The notes under the pieces: generated by a model
Databases searched by the model: none
What the model saw: only the letters and a program-made list of their open reading frames with translations
Told to the model about the DNA's origin: nothing
Shown here: one piece after another, positions 34,902-43,126 of the stretch
Layout: every line of letters starts with the position of its first letter
How positions within the stretch are numbered: the stretch's first letter is position 1
Origin: Paraconexibacter algicola
Lineage (GTDB): Bacteria; Actinomycetota; Thermoleophilia; Solirubrobacterales; Solirubrobacteraceae
Direction: 5' to 3'
Length of the DNA: 64,000 bases
Assembly (NCBI RefSeq): GCF_003044185.1
Contig: NZ_PYYB01000001.1
Span: forward strand, 2,190,978-2,254,977
Position numbers and translations under genes: made by a program

Positions 34902-35675
34902 ATGTCCCACGCCGCTCTCATCACCGGCGCGAGCCGCGGCATCGGCCGGGGCGTCGCCGTCGCCCTCGCCGGCGCCGGGTTCGACGTCGCCCTCACCGCA
35001 CGGAGCGCCGACGCGCTCGGGGAGACCGCCACGGCGGCGCGCGAGGCGGGCGCGGCCACGGCGGTGGCGCTGCCCGCCGACGCCGGGGACATGGAGGCGA
35101 TGCGCTCCGTGGCGCACGACGCGGCCCGCGCGCTCGGACGCGCGCCCGACGTCCTGGTGCACTGCGCCGGGATCGCTCGCAACGGTCCCAGCGCGCAGCT
35201 GTCGCTCGGCGACTTCGAGGAGTCCCAGCGCGTCAACGTGACCGCCGCGTTCGTCCTCGCCCAGGAGCTGGCGCCCGCGATGGTGGAGGGGGGCTGGGGT
35301 CGGATCGTGACGATCGGCTCCCTGTACAGCCGCTTCGGCGTCGCGCAGACCGCCGCGTACACGTCGACCAAGCACGCGGTCCTCGGACTCACGCGCGTGC
35401 TCGCGGCGGAGTACGTGCGCAAGGGGATCACCGCGAACTGCATCGTCCCGGGCTTCGTCGACACCGAGATGGTCCGTGACGAGGTCGCGAAGGCGGCGAC
35501 GGCGCGCGGCACCTCCGAGGAGGAGATCCTCACGAAGTTCCTGCGCATCCAGCCGATCGGCCGGATGGTCACGACGCAGGAGCTCGGGGCGCTCGTCGCG
35601 TTCCTCTGCAGCGACGCGGCCGCGCCGATCACCGGGCAGGCGATCAACATCGACGGCGGCGCGCACCAGGCATGA
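34902..35675 (+). CDS. Short-chain dehydrogenase (3-hydroxybutyrate-dehydrogenase-like)
   Basis: 257 residues. TGASRGIG (residues 8-15), CAGIARNG, the catalytic Ser in TIGSLYS and YTSTK (Tyr/Lys), and the C-terminal PITGQAINIDGGAHQ typical of hydroxyacyl or hydroxybutyrate dehydrogenases. It could oxidise a 3-hydroxyacyl intermediate (compare LvaD). Leaderless and divergent from the kinase. Overlaps the following dehydrogenase by 4 bases (ATGA). Confidence 0.88.
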   Translation: MSHAALITGASRGIGRGVAVALAGAGFDVALTARSADALGETATAAREAGAATAVALPADAGDMEAMRSVAHDAARALGRAPDVLVHCAGIARNGPSAQLSLGDFEESQRVNVTAAFVLAQELAPAMVEGGWGRIVTIGSLYSRFGVAQTAAYTSTKHAVLGLTRVLAAEYVRKGITANCIVPGFVDTEMVRDEVAKAATARGTSEEEILTKFLRIQPIGRMVTTQELGALVAFLCSDAAAPITGQAINIDGGAHQA

Positions 35676-36712
35676 CGACCCGGTCGACCCGCGCCCTGGT
35701 GTTCCGGGCGCCCGGCGAGCTCGCCCTCGAGGAGCGGGCGCTGGCGCCCCTGCGCGACGGCGACGCCCTGCTGCGCGTGGAGTGGTGCGGCATCTGCGGC
35801 TCGGACCTGCACGTGTTCTCCAGCGGCTGGCGGGTCGCGCCCGGGCAGGTGCTCGGGCACGAGTTCTCCGCGACCGTGCTCGAGGCCCCGGGCGTCGACG
35901 GTGTGGCTGCGGGCGACCGCGTGGTCGTGAACCCGTTGCTCGGGTGCGCGGACTCGTCGTGCCGAGCCTGTCTGGCCGGACTGCAGCACCTGTGCCAGCG
36001 GCGTCGCGGGGTGCTCGGCCTGACCGTCCCGGGCGCGTTCGCCGACCTCGTCGTCGTGCCGGGCGCACGCCTGGGCGTGGAGCTGCACCGGCTGCCCGAC
36101 GCCGTCCCGGGCGACGTGGGCGCGCTGCACGAGCCGCTGACGGTCGCGCGGCACGCGTTCGAGGTCTCGGACGTCACGCCGGAGGATCACGTGGTGGTCT
36201 ACGGGGCGGGCGCGATCGGGCTGGGCCTGGTCCGCTGGCTGGTCCGGGCGGGCTGCGCGACGGTCCTCGTGGTGGACCCGCTGCCGGTGCGGCGCGAGGC
36301 GGCGCTGCGCCAGGGCGCCGACGCCGCGCTCGCGCCGGAGGAGCCGCTGGGACCGCTGCTCGGCGGCGCGTGGACGCCCGGCAAGGCCGACCTGGTCGTG
36401 GACTGCGCCGGGGTCGCCGCGGTGATCGAGGACGGGCTGAAGATCGTCCGCCCCGGCGGCCGCCTGACGCTCGCCGCCGTGACGCTCGGCCCCGACGCCG
36501 TGCCGTCCACGCGCGTGCTCGACAAGGAGATCACGGTGCGCGGCGCGCAGGGCTTCACCGTCGCCGAGCACACCCGGGCCGTCGCCGAGCTGCCGTCCTG
36601 GGACGCCGCCCCGTCGGTGATCTCCCACCGCTTCCCGCTGGACGGGTGGGCCGACGCGTTCGCCGCCCAGCTGGACCGCGGCGCGAGCGTCAAGGTCCTC
36701 ATCGGCGGCTGA
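35672..36712 (+). CDS. Zn-dependent alcohol dehydrogenase (MDR), copy 3
   Basis: 346 residues. WCGICGSDLHVF and GHEFSA give the catalytic zinc, CADSSCRACLAGLQHLC the structural zinc, LHEPLTVARHAF the second catalytic region, and VYGAGAIGLGLVRW the coenzyme motif. It is close in layout to copy 2 (24105-25145). ATG overlaps the SDR stop, so the two dehydrogenases form an operon that ends at the repeat-rich gap. Confidence 0.88.
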   Translation: MTTRSTRALVFRAPGELALEERALAPLRDGDALLRVEWCGICGSDLHVFSSGWRVAPGQVLGHEFSATVLEAPGVDGVAAGDRVVVNPLLGCADSSCRACLAGLQHLCQRRRGVLGLTVPGAFADLVVVPGARLGVELHRLPDAVPGDVGALHEPLTVARHAFEVSDVTPEDHVVVYGAGAIGLGLVRWLVRAGCATVLVVDPLPVRREAALRQGADAALAPEEPLGPLLGGAWTPGKADLVVDCAGVAAVIEDGLKIVRPGGRLTLAAVTLGPDAVPSTRVLDKEITVRGAQGFTVAEHTRAVAELPSWDAAPSVISHRFPLDGWADAFAAQLDRGASVKVLIGG

Positions 36713-36809
36713 CGCGCCCGGCCGGGCGCGCGGGGGCCGGCCGGCAGGCGCGCGGCGTTGCGGGCGCGCGCGGCGTTGCGGGCGCGCGTCAGGCCCGCCG
36801 CGCGCGGGT

Positions 36810-36853
36810 TTCTGGGTGATCCGAAAACCAGATACGGGCGCCGGATCACCCAG
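36810..36853. repeat. Hairpin repeat, group 2 copy A
   Basis: Perfect 12-bp arms CTGGGTGATCCG / CGGATCACCCAG around an 18-base loop (AAAACCAGATACGGGCGC). First of three tandem copies between convergent genes. Confidence 0.85.
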
Positions 36854-36910
36854 TACGCAGGGCTGGTGGGCGCTCGCGCCCGGGCCGCACGTCGCAGGCG
36901 CACACCTGCG

Positions 36911-36954
36911 TTCTGGGTGATCCGAGTGCCGGATATGGGGGCCGGATCACCCAG
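36911..36954. repeat. Hairpin repeat, group 2 copy B
   Basis: Same perfect 12-bp arms; loop AGTGCCGGATATGGGGGC. Copies A and B are followed by nearly identical spacers (about 41 identical bases at 36861-36901 and 36962-37002), so this is a tandem duplication of a ~95-101-bp unit. Confidence 0.85.
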
Positions 36955-37005
36955 TACGTATGGCTGGTGGGCGCTCGCGCCCGGGCCGCACGTCGCAGGC
37001 GCGCG

Positions 37006-37049
37006 TTCTGGGTGATCCGAGCGCCGGATATGGGTGCCGGATCACCCAG
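37006..37049. repeat. Hairpin repeat, group 2 copy C
   Basis: Same arms; loop AGCGCCGGATATGGGTGC. The 36713-37156 gap (444 bases) holds these three hairpins and their spacers. I see no gene in it. Confidence 0.85.
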
Positions 37050-37156
37050 AACGCGGGCAGCGCCCCGCGAGGCGCGCGCGAGCGACGCGGTCCGGGGCTG
37101 CGCCCGCGAGCCGCGAGCCGCGGTCCGGGCCGCGCCCGCGCCGCGCCGGCCCCCGC

Positions 37157-37795
37157 CTACCCGCCCGGCTCGAGGCCGAACACCGCGCGCAGCACCGGGG
37201 CCGTCTCGTCGGCGCGGCGGTGCAGCACGCCGTGGACGCCCAGCCGGGCGGCACCGTCGAGGTTCTGCTGCAGGTCGTCGACCATGACGCACCGCGCGAC
37301 GTCGACGCCGACCCGGGCAGCGGCGAGCGCGTAGATCCGGCGGGACGGCTTGCGGCACGCGACGTCCGGGGCGTGCGAGAGCACGACCGCGTCGAAGTGC
37401 CGGTCGAGGTCGTAGCCCTCGTAGGAGGCGTCGTCCAGCGCGTTGGACACGAGGACGCACGGCACGCCGGCGGCGCGCACCGCGTCGACGACGTCCCACA
37501 TCGCGTCGTCGCGCCGCAGTGCCGCGGTCATCCCGGCGAGCAGCCCGGTGGCGGGGACGTCCAGCCCGTCCGCGCGCAGCAGTGCGCTGAACCGCTCCTC
37601 GTACGCGGTCTCCGACAGCCGGCCGGTCTCGCGCTCGACGAGCAGCTCTCGGGCCGCGGCGGACTCCCGGAAGGCGCGGGCGATCTCGTCCCCCCGCCCG
37701 CCCGCGGCGCGGCAGAACGCGCCGAACGACTCGTGGACGTCCGTGGTCAGGACGCCCCCGAAGTCGATCAGCAGGGCCTGCGGCGGGCTAGGCAA
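37157..37795 (-). CDS. HAD-superfamily hydrolase (ACAD10/epoxide-hydrolase N-domain type)
   Basis: About 212 residues. Motif I is LLIDFGGVLTTD, motif II LVSNALDD, motif III lysine in CRKPSRRIY, and motif IV VMVDDLQQNLDGAARLG. IDFGGVLT with VDD-xxxN-xxGA is the HAD subgroup fused to the APH and acyl-CoA dehydrogenase parts in ACAD10 and to soluble epoxide hydrolase. No ATG is available near motif I; TTG 37795, overlapping the upstream stop, is my choice and is uncertain. Directly downstream of the acyl-CoA dehydrogenase in one operon. Confidence 0.75.
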   Translation of the reverse strand: MPSPPQALLIDFGGVLTTDVHESFGAFCRAAGGRGDEIARAFRESAAARELLVERETGRLSETAYEERFSALLRADGLDVPATGLLAGMTAALRRDDAMWDVVDAVRAAGVPCVLVSNALDDASYEGYDLDRHFDAVVLSHAPDVACRKPSRRIYALAAARVGVDVARCVMVDDLQQNLDGAARLGVHGVLHRRADETAPVLRAVFGLEPGG

Positions 37796-39068
37796 GCGCG
37801 CCGAGCGCGGCGAGCTGCTCGCCGTACTTCTCCAGGGCGGCGGCCCGGCGGGTGGGCACGTGCTCGCTCGGCAGGTCGTGGGGCTCGTAGCCGCGCAGGA
37901 TGCGCTTGGCGACGCCCATCTTGTGGACCTCGTCCGGCCCGTCGTAGAGGCGTGACGCACGCGCCCAGCGGTACATGTGCTCGAGCGGCAGGTCGCCGGA
38001 GAACCCGAGCGCCCCGTGGATCTGGATCGCGCGGTCGAGCACCTCGTACTGCGACGTGGCGCAGTGGTACTTGATCATCGCGATCTCCTGGCGGGCGTTC
38101 GTGGCGCCGACCTCGTCGATCTTCCACGCCGCGTGCAGCGTGAGCAGCCGCGAGGACTCGATCGCCGCGATCGACTCGGCGATCCAGTTCTGGATGACGC
38201 CCTTGTCCTTGAGGTAGGACCCGTGGACGCTCTTGCTCACGGCCCGCTCGCAGAGCATGTCGAAGGCCCGACGCGAGACGCCGATCCAGCGCATGCAGTG
38301 GTGGATGCGGCCCGGACCCAGACGCTTCTGCGCGAGCGCGAAGCCCTTGCCGCGCTCGCCGAGGAGGTTCTCGCGCGGGACGCGGACGTCCTCGTAGGTG
38401 ACCTCGACGTGCGTGTGGAGGACCCCGTGGTCCTCGGGGTCGCTCATCAGCGAGATCGGCCGCGTGGTGATGCCCGGCACGTCGGTGGGGATGATCAGCA
38501 TCGACGCGCGCGAGTGGCGGTCCGCGTCCGGGTCGGTGACGCACATGAGGATGTGGATGTCGGACCGGTCGCCGTTGCCGACGCAGTACTTCGTCCCGTT
38601 GACGACCCACTCGTCCCCGTCGAGGACGGCGGAGGTCGTGAACTGCGTCGGGTCGGAGCCGGTGCCCTGCTCGGTCATCGAGTAGGCGGACCAGATCTCG
38701 TTGGCGAGCAGCGGGTCCATCCACTTGCGCTTCTGCTCCTCGGTCCCCCCGATCGCGAGCAGCTCGGAGTTGCCGGTGTCGGGCGCGTGCACGCCGAACA
38801 CGGGCGGGGCGAGCTCGGAGCCGCCGAGGATCTCGTGCATCAGCCCGAGCTTGACCTGGCCGAAGCCCTGGCCGCCGAGCTCGGGACCGAGGTGCGCGGC
38901 CCACAGGCCCTGCGCGCGGACCTCGTCCTGGAGCGGCTTGATGATCTCCCGGAACTGGCGGTAGTCGAGGTCCAGCGTCTCGAGCGGGTAGACCTCCTCG
39001 CGCACGAAGTCGCGCATCCACTCGAGCTTGCGCTCGAACTCGGGTTCCGTGGAGAAGTTCCAGGACAT
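37788..39068 (-). CDS. Acyl-CoA dehydrogenase (ACAD10/11-like)
   Basis: 426 residues. AYSMTEQGTGSDPTQF is the FAD/substrate loop, WVVNGTKYCVGNGDRSD the middle beta-domain, RIHHCMRWIGVSRRAFD and QIHGALGFSGDLPLEHMYRW (19+ residues, C-terminal FAD-binding region) match the ACAD10/11 type. The SRLYDGPDEVHK segment near the end is the usual active-site-proximal motif. It may dehydrogenate acyl-CoA or, as in ACAD10/11 and LvaC, act on 4-phosphoacyl-CoA. GGAGG precedes the ATG. A -10 TAGGTT (39113-39108) puts its start near 39101, with the regulon site at about -62. Confidence 0.9.
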   Translation of the reverse strand: MSWNFSTEPEFERKLEWMRDFVREEVYPLETLDLDYRQFREIIKPLQDEVRAQGLWAAHLGPELGGQGFGQVKLGLMHEILGGSELAPPVFGVHAPDTGNSELLAIGGTEEQKRKWMDPLLANEIWSAYSMTEQGTGSDPTQFTTSAVLDGDEWVVNGTKYCVGNGDRSDIHILMCVTDPDADRHSRASMLIIPTDVPGITTRPISLMSDPEDHGVLHTHVEVTYEDVRVPRENLLGERGKGFALAQKRLGPGRIHHCMRWIGVSRRAFDMLCERAVSKSVHGSYLKDKGVIQNWIAESIAAIESSRLLTLHAAWKIDEVGATNARQEIAMIKYHCATSQYEVLDRAIQIHGALGFSGDLPLEHMYRWARASRLYDGPDEVHKMGVAKRILRGYEPHDLPSEHVPTRRAAALEKYGEQLAALGALA

Positions 39069-39154
39069 GTCGTTCAGCCTCCGGGCGTGACGTTGCGGTA
39101 CCGCTCGAACCTAGGTCGCGCGGGACGCGGTGCCGCGCCGGGACCGCCCGGCGG

Positions 39155-39170
39155 CTGTGGGGTTCTCCAA
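39155..39170. promoter_or_regulatory. Catabolic-regulon site 8 (divergent: acyl-CoA dehydrogenase and enoyl-CoA hydratase)
   Basis: CTGTGGGGTTCTCCAA (reverse TTGGAGAACCCCACAG). Centred -62.5 from ATG 39225 (GAGGGT-N6-ATG) and about -62 from the predicted leadered start of the opposite gene near 39101. Confidence 0.62.
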
Positions 39171-39224
39171 CGGCCGCGAGGGCCGGCCGTGGCGGCGGCA
39201 CGGTCCGGCGGGGAGGGTGGGGCC

Positions 39225-40022
39225 ATGTCCTCGCTGGTCACGGTCGAGCGCCTGCGCGACGGCGTCGCACTGCTCACCCTCCGCCGTCCGGAGAAGCTCA
39301 ACGCCCTGACCTGGGACATGATGCGGTCGTTCCTCTCCTCCCTGGAGGATCTCGGCCGGGACGAGTCGGTCCGCGTGGTCGTCCTGACCGGGGAGGGCCG
39401 GGGCTTCTGCGCCGGCCTGGACATCGGTCAGGACGACGGCGTCGGCTCCCGCGCCGACGTGTTCAGCGCGTACCGCGGCCAGGAGACCGTCGCGCAGCTC
39501 GCGCTGACGGTCCGCAACCTGCCCCAGCCGGTGATCGCCGCGGTGAACGGTCCGGCGAGCGGGGGAGGGATGGCGATCACCCTCGCCTCGGACATCCGGA
39601 TCTGCGCGCCGCAGGCGCGGTTCAACGTCGCGTTCGTCCGCATCGGCCTGTCCGGCGCGGACGCCGGCGTCTCGCATCTGCTGCCGCGCATCGTCGGGCT
39701 CGGGATGGCGTCCGAGCTGATGCTCACCGGCCGTCAGGTGCTGGCCGACGAGGCGTTGCGCATCGGCCTGGCCAACCGCGTGGTGCCCGCGGAGGCGCTG
39801 CTCGACGAGGCCGCGTCGCTGGCCGGGCAGATCGCGCAGAACTCCCCGTTCGGCGTGTTCATGACCAAGCAGGTGCTGCACCGCAACGTCGACGCGGGCT
39901 CGCTGGAGCAGGCGATCGAGCTGGAGAACCGCACGCAGATCCTCGCCAGCCGCACCGAGGACATGCCGGAGGCCCTTGCGGCCTTCAAGGAGAAGCGGTC
40001 GCCGAACTTCAAGGGTCGATAG
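39225..40022 (+). CDS. Enoyl-CoA hydratase/isomerase
   Basis: 265 residues, crotonase fold. RPEKLNALTWDM is the N-terminal motif, GRGFCAGLDIGQ the first oxyanion-hole region, and VNGPASGGGMAITLASDIRI the second oxyanion hole and active-site segment. The usual catalytic Glu of hydratases is not evident in the FNVAFVRIGLSGADAG region (Asp instead), so it may be an isomerase. Leaderless ATG. Co-transcribed with the racemase 9 bases downstream. Confidence 0.88.
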   Translation: MSSLVTVERLRDGVALLTLRRPEKLNALTWDMMRSFLSSLEDLGRDESVRVVVLTGEGRGFCAGLDIGQDDGVGSRADVFSAYRGQETVAQLALTVRNLPQPVIAAVNGPASGGGMAITLASDIRICAPQARFNVAFVRIGLSGADAGVSHLLPRIVGLGMASELMLTGRQVLADEALRIGLANRVVPAEALLDEAASLAGQIAQNSPFGVFMTKQVLHRNVDAGSLEQAIELENRTQILASRTEDMPEALAAFKEKRSPNFKGR

Positions 40023-40031
40023 GAGGCCCCC

Positions 40032-41201
40032 ATGGGTGCACTGGACGGACTGAAGGTCATCGAGATCGCGGGCCTCGGCCCCGGACCGTTCGCGTGCATG
40101 GCGCTCGCGGACATGGGCGCCGAGGTGCTGCGCGTGGACCGCGCGTCCGCGGTGGACGGCGCCGACGGCCGGCCGGAGACCACGCAGCCGGACTACCTGC
40201 TCTACCGGGGCCGACGGTCGGTCGCGCTGGACCTCAAGCACCCGGACGGCGTCGCCACCGTGCTGCGGCTCGTGGAGCGGGCCGACGTGCTGGTCGAGGG
40301 CTTCCGCCCCGGGGTCGCCGAGCGGCTGGGCATCGGTCCGGACGCGTGCCACGCGGTCAACCCGCGCCTCGTGTACGGGCGGATGACCGGCTGGGGGCAG
40401 GACGGGGCGATGGCCCGCGAGCCCGGCCACGACATCAACTACATCGCGCTCACCGGCGCGCTGGACGCGACCGGTCGGGCGGGTCAGCCCCCGACGCCGC
40501 CGCTCAACCTCGTCGGCGACTTCGGTGGGGGCGGGATGCTGCTGGCGGTGGGGATCCTCGCCGCGCTGTGGTCCGCGCGCTCGACGGGCGCGGGCCAGGT
40601 GGTGGACGCCGCGATGGTCGACGGCGCCGCCCTGCTGATGACCGGCTTCTTCGGCTGGCGGGACCTCGGGCAGTGGTCCGCCGAGCGCGGCACGAACCTG
40701 CTGGACAGCGGCGCGCCGTTCTACGACGCGTACGCGTGCGCCGACGGGAGGTACGTCACGGTCGGCGCGGTCGAGCCGCAGTTCTACGCGTCGGTCCTGC
40801 GGGTCATGGGACTGGACGGCGAGTACGACGTCGCGTCCCAGAACGACGTCGCGCAGTGGCCGGCGCGCAAGGCCCGCTTCGCCGAGGTGTTCCGCTCGCG
40901 CACGCGCGAGGAGTGGGTGCGGGCGTTCACCGGGCAGGAGGCCTGCTTCTCGCCGGTGCTGTCCCTGGACGAGGCGCGCGAGCACCCGGTCAACGTCGAG
41001 CGCGGCACCTTCGTCGAGGTCGACGGGCACGTGCAGCCGGCGCCGGCGCCGCGCTTCTCCGCCACCCCGAGTGCGACCCCGGGACCGGTCGCGCTGGCGG
41101 GCCAGCACACGGTCGAGGCGCTGCGGGACTGGGGTGTCGACGCGGGCGCGGTCGACGCGCTGCTCGCCTCGGGCGCGGCGCGGACGAACCCGCACGTGTG
41201 A
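40032..41201 (+). CDS. CaiB/BaiF-type CoA transferase family, alpha-methylacyl-CoA racemase-like
   Basis: 389 residues. VIEIAGLGPGPFACMALADM (N-terminus), RGRRSVALDLKHPDG, VEGFRPGVAERLGIGPD and RMTGWGQDG..GHDINYIALTGAL match AMACR/Mcr racemases more than CaiB transferases. The conserved HDINY and the Asp in VGDFGGGG are racemase active-site regions. It would invert the 2-methyl centre of a branched acyl-CoA before beta-oxidation, hinting at a branched substrate. GGAGG precedes the ATG. Confidence 0.87.
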   Translation: MGALDGLKVIEIAGLGPGPFACMALADMGAEVLRVDRASAVDGADGRPETTQPDYLLYRGRRSVALDLKHPDGVATVLRLVERADVLVEGFRPGVAERLGIGPDACHAVNPRLVYGRMTGWGQDGAMAREPGHDINYIALTGALDATGRAGQPPTPPLNLVGDFGGGGMLLAVGILAALWSARSTGAGQVVDAAMVDGAALLMTGFFGWRDLGQWSAERGTNLLDSGAPFYDAYACADGRYVTVGAVEPQFYASVLRVMGLDGEYDVASQNDVAQWPARKARFAEVFRSRTREEWVRAFTGQEACFSPVLSLDEAREHPVNVERGTFVEVDGHVQPAPAPRFSATPSATPGPVALAGQHTVEALRDWGVDAGAVDALLASGAARTNPHV

Positions 41202-41325
41202 GCGGCGGGCGGCGCTGCCCCTCATCCTGCGGCGCCGCCCGGGTGGGCCCGCACGTCTGTGGCCGTCCATCTGCCGCCCCTCTGGGGGCCGGAGATGGAC
41301 AGCCCGGTGCCCGCTCCGCGCCCCC

Positions 41326-42114
41326 TCAGCCCGCGTCGCCGGGCAGCACGTAGCCGCCGTCGACGGCGAGCAGCGCACCGGTCGTGTACGAGGAGGCGTC
41401 GGAGGCGAGGTAGAGCATCGTGCCGACGATCTCGTGCGCCTCGCCGCCGCGGCGCAGCGCGAACCCGGCCGCGTGGCGCTCGAACTCCTCCATGTCCCAC
41501 GCCTTGGAGATGTCGGTGAGGAACGCGCCGGGCAGCACGGCGTTCACGCGCACGGTCGGCCCGAAGGCGCGCGCGTAGGCCTGGGTCATCGCGTTGAGGC
41601 CGGCCTTCGCGGCCGCGTAGGGGATGACGCCGCCGTGCGGGGCGTTCGCCGCCGCGGAGGACACGTTGATGATCGACCCGCCGCCGTCGGCGACCATCCG
41701 CTCCCCGATGAGCGCGGACAGGCGGAACGGCCCGGTGAGGTTCACGTCGACGACCTTGCGCCACAGCTCCTCGGTGACGGTCGACGGGGTCTCGTAGAAC
41801 GGGGACATGCCGGCGTTGTTGACGAGCACGTCGACGCGGTCGAACGCCGCGTACGCGGCGGCGGCGAGGCCGTCGATCTCGTCCCACTTCCCGGCGTGCG
41901 CGGCGTGCACGACGGCGCGGCGGCCGGTCGTCTCCCGCACCTCGCGGGCGAGCGCCTCGCAGGACTCGACGCGGCGCGAGGAGATCAGCACGTCCGCCCC
42001 GGCGCGCGCGAACGCGAGGGTCGTCTCGCGGCCGAGGCCGCGGCTGCCGCCGGTGATGACCGCGGTGCGGCCGGTGAGGTCGAACGTGGAGAACGGCGCG
42101 GGGATCGAGGTCAC
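41326..42114 (-). CDS. Short-chain dehydrogenase (second in regulon)
   Basis: 262 residues. TGGSRGLGRE coenzyme motif (about 17-26), NNAGMSPF, INVSSAAANAP (Ser) and YAAAKAGL (Tyr/Lys) are all in place. GTG 42114 is leaderless (TAGCGT-N6-GTG), with regulon site 9 at -61.5. Divergent from an alpha/beta hydrolase. Substrate unknown; probably a hydroxyacyl-CoA or alcohol intermediate. Confidence 0.88.
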   Translation of the reverse strand: MTSIPAPFSTFDLTGRTAVITGGSRGLGRETTLAFARAGADVLISSRRVESCEALAREVRETTGRRAVVHAAHAGKWDEIDGLAAAAYAAFDRVDVLVNNAGMSPFYETPSTVTEELWRKVVDVNLTGPFRLSALIGERMVADGGGSIINVSSAAANAPHGGVIPYAAAKAGLNAMTQAYARAFGPTVRVNAVLPGAFLTDISKAWDMEEFERHAAGFALRRGGEAHEIVGTMLYLASDASSYTTGALLAVDGGYVLPGDAG

Positions 42115-42167
42115 GCCCCGACGCTATCCCCGCCGCCCGACGGTCCCGTAGCGGCGTCGGCGGGCGG

Positions 42168-42183
42168 TGGTGGAGAACTCCAG
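42168..42183 (-). promoter_or_regulatory. Catabolic-regulon site 9 (SDR)
   Basis: Reverse strand CTGGAGTTCTCCACCA, nearly the same as site 1. Centred -61.5 from GTG 42114. For the opposite gene (ATG 42202, TAGCGT-N7-ATG) it is centred at only -26.5, over the core promoter, so it could repress that gene or be neutral to it. Confidence 0.65.
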
Positions 42184-42201
42184 CGCGCTAGCGTGGCGGC
42201 C

Positions 42202-43080
42202 ATGAACGAGGAGCAGATCACCCGCGTCGGGGACGTCGAGCTGTGCCACCAGTCCTTCGGCGATCCGGCCGACCCGGCGCTGCTGCTCGTCATGGGTCTG
42301 GGGTTCCAGATGATCGCGTGGCCGGACGGGTTCTGCGAGCGGCTCGCGGCGCGCGGCCTGCACGTCGTGCGGTTCGACAACCGGGACTCCGGGCGCTCCA
42401 CGCACCTCGACCATCTCGGCGCGCCGTCGCGTCGTGAGCTCTTCACCGGCCGCGTCGCCGCGCCCGCGTACACGCTCGCGGACATGGGGGCGGACGCGTT
42501 CGGGCTGCTGTCGGCGCTGGGGATCGAGCGGGCGCACGTGGTGGGCGCGTCGATGGGCGGAATGATCGCCCAGACGATGGCCGCGGCCCAGCCGGGACGG
42601 GTGCTGAGCCTCACGTCGATCATGTCGACGACCGGCAGCCGCCGGGTGGGCCGGCCGACGCTCAAGGCGCTGCGGTTCCTCGTCAGCCCGCCCGCCGCCA
42701 CGCGCGAGGACTACGTCGAGAAGGGCCTGCGGGCGGCGCGCGTGCTCGGCTCCCCGACGCTGACGAAGAGCGAGGCGGTGCGCCGCGACCTGCTGGAGCG
42801 CACCTGGGACCGCGGGATCACCCCGGCGGGCTTCGCGCGCCAGCTGGCCGCGATCGTCTCCGACGGTGACCGGACGGCGGCGCTGCGCACGATCCGCGCG
42901 CCCACGCTCGTCATCCACGGCGCCGCCGACCCGCTGATCCGGCCGTCGGGCGGTCTCGCGACTCGCAGGGCGATCCCCGGTGCCAACCTGCTGCTGCTCG
43001 ACGCGATGGGCCACGACCTGCCCGAGCCGCTGTGGCCGGTGATGGTCGACGGGATCGCCGGGAACGCCGCGCGCGCCTGA
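42202..43080 (+). CDS. Alpha/beta-fold hydrolase
   Basis: 292 residues. GLGFQMIAWPDGF oxyanion region, nucleophile elbow GASMGGM (Ser about residue 117), late Asp in HGAADPLI and His in DAMGHDLP complete the triad. Leaderless ATG. It may be an esterase or lactonase; it borders the catabolic regulon but its promoter does not have the standard site spacing. Confidence 0.87.
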   Translation: MNEEQITRVGDVELCHQSFGDPADPALLLVMGLGFQMIAWPDGFCERLAARGLHVVRFDNRDSGRSTHLDHLGAPSRRELFTGRVAAPAYTLADMGADAFGLLSALGIERAHVVGASMGGMIAQTMAAAQPGRVLSLTSIMSTTGSRRVGRPTLKALRFLVSPPAATREDYVEKGLRAARVLGSPTLTKSEAVRRDLLERTWDRGITPAGFARQLAAIVSDGDRTAALRTIRAPTLVIHGAADPLIRPSGGLATRRAIPGANLLLLDAMGHDLPEPLWPVMVDGIAGNAARA

Positions 43081-43126
43081 CGCCCGGCGCCTCAGGCCGG
43101 ACCGTGCGGCTGCCGATGATCGGGGC

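Noticed and set aside
36810-37049. CRISPR array, because of three evenly spaced repeats
   Set aside because: Spacers are nearly identical to each other and the repeats are hairpins of about 44 bases in a tandem duplication; no cas genes are present.
42168-42202. Regulon site 9 as an activator of the alpha/beta hydrolase
   Set aside because: Its centre is only about 26 bp from that start, over the core promoter, unlike the -62 spacing of all other targets. It fits the divergent SDR instead.
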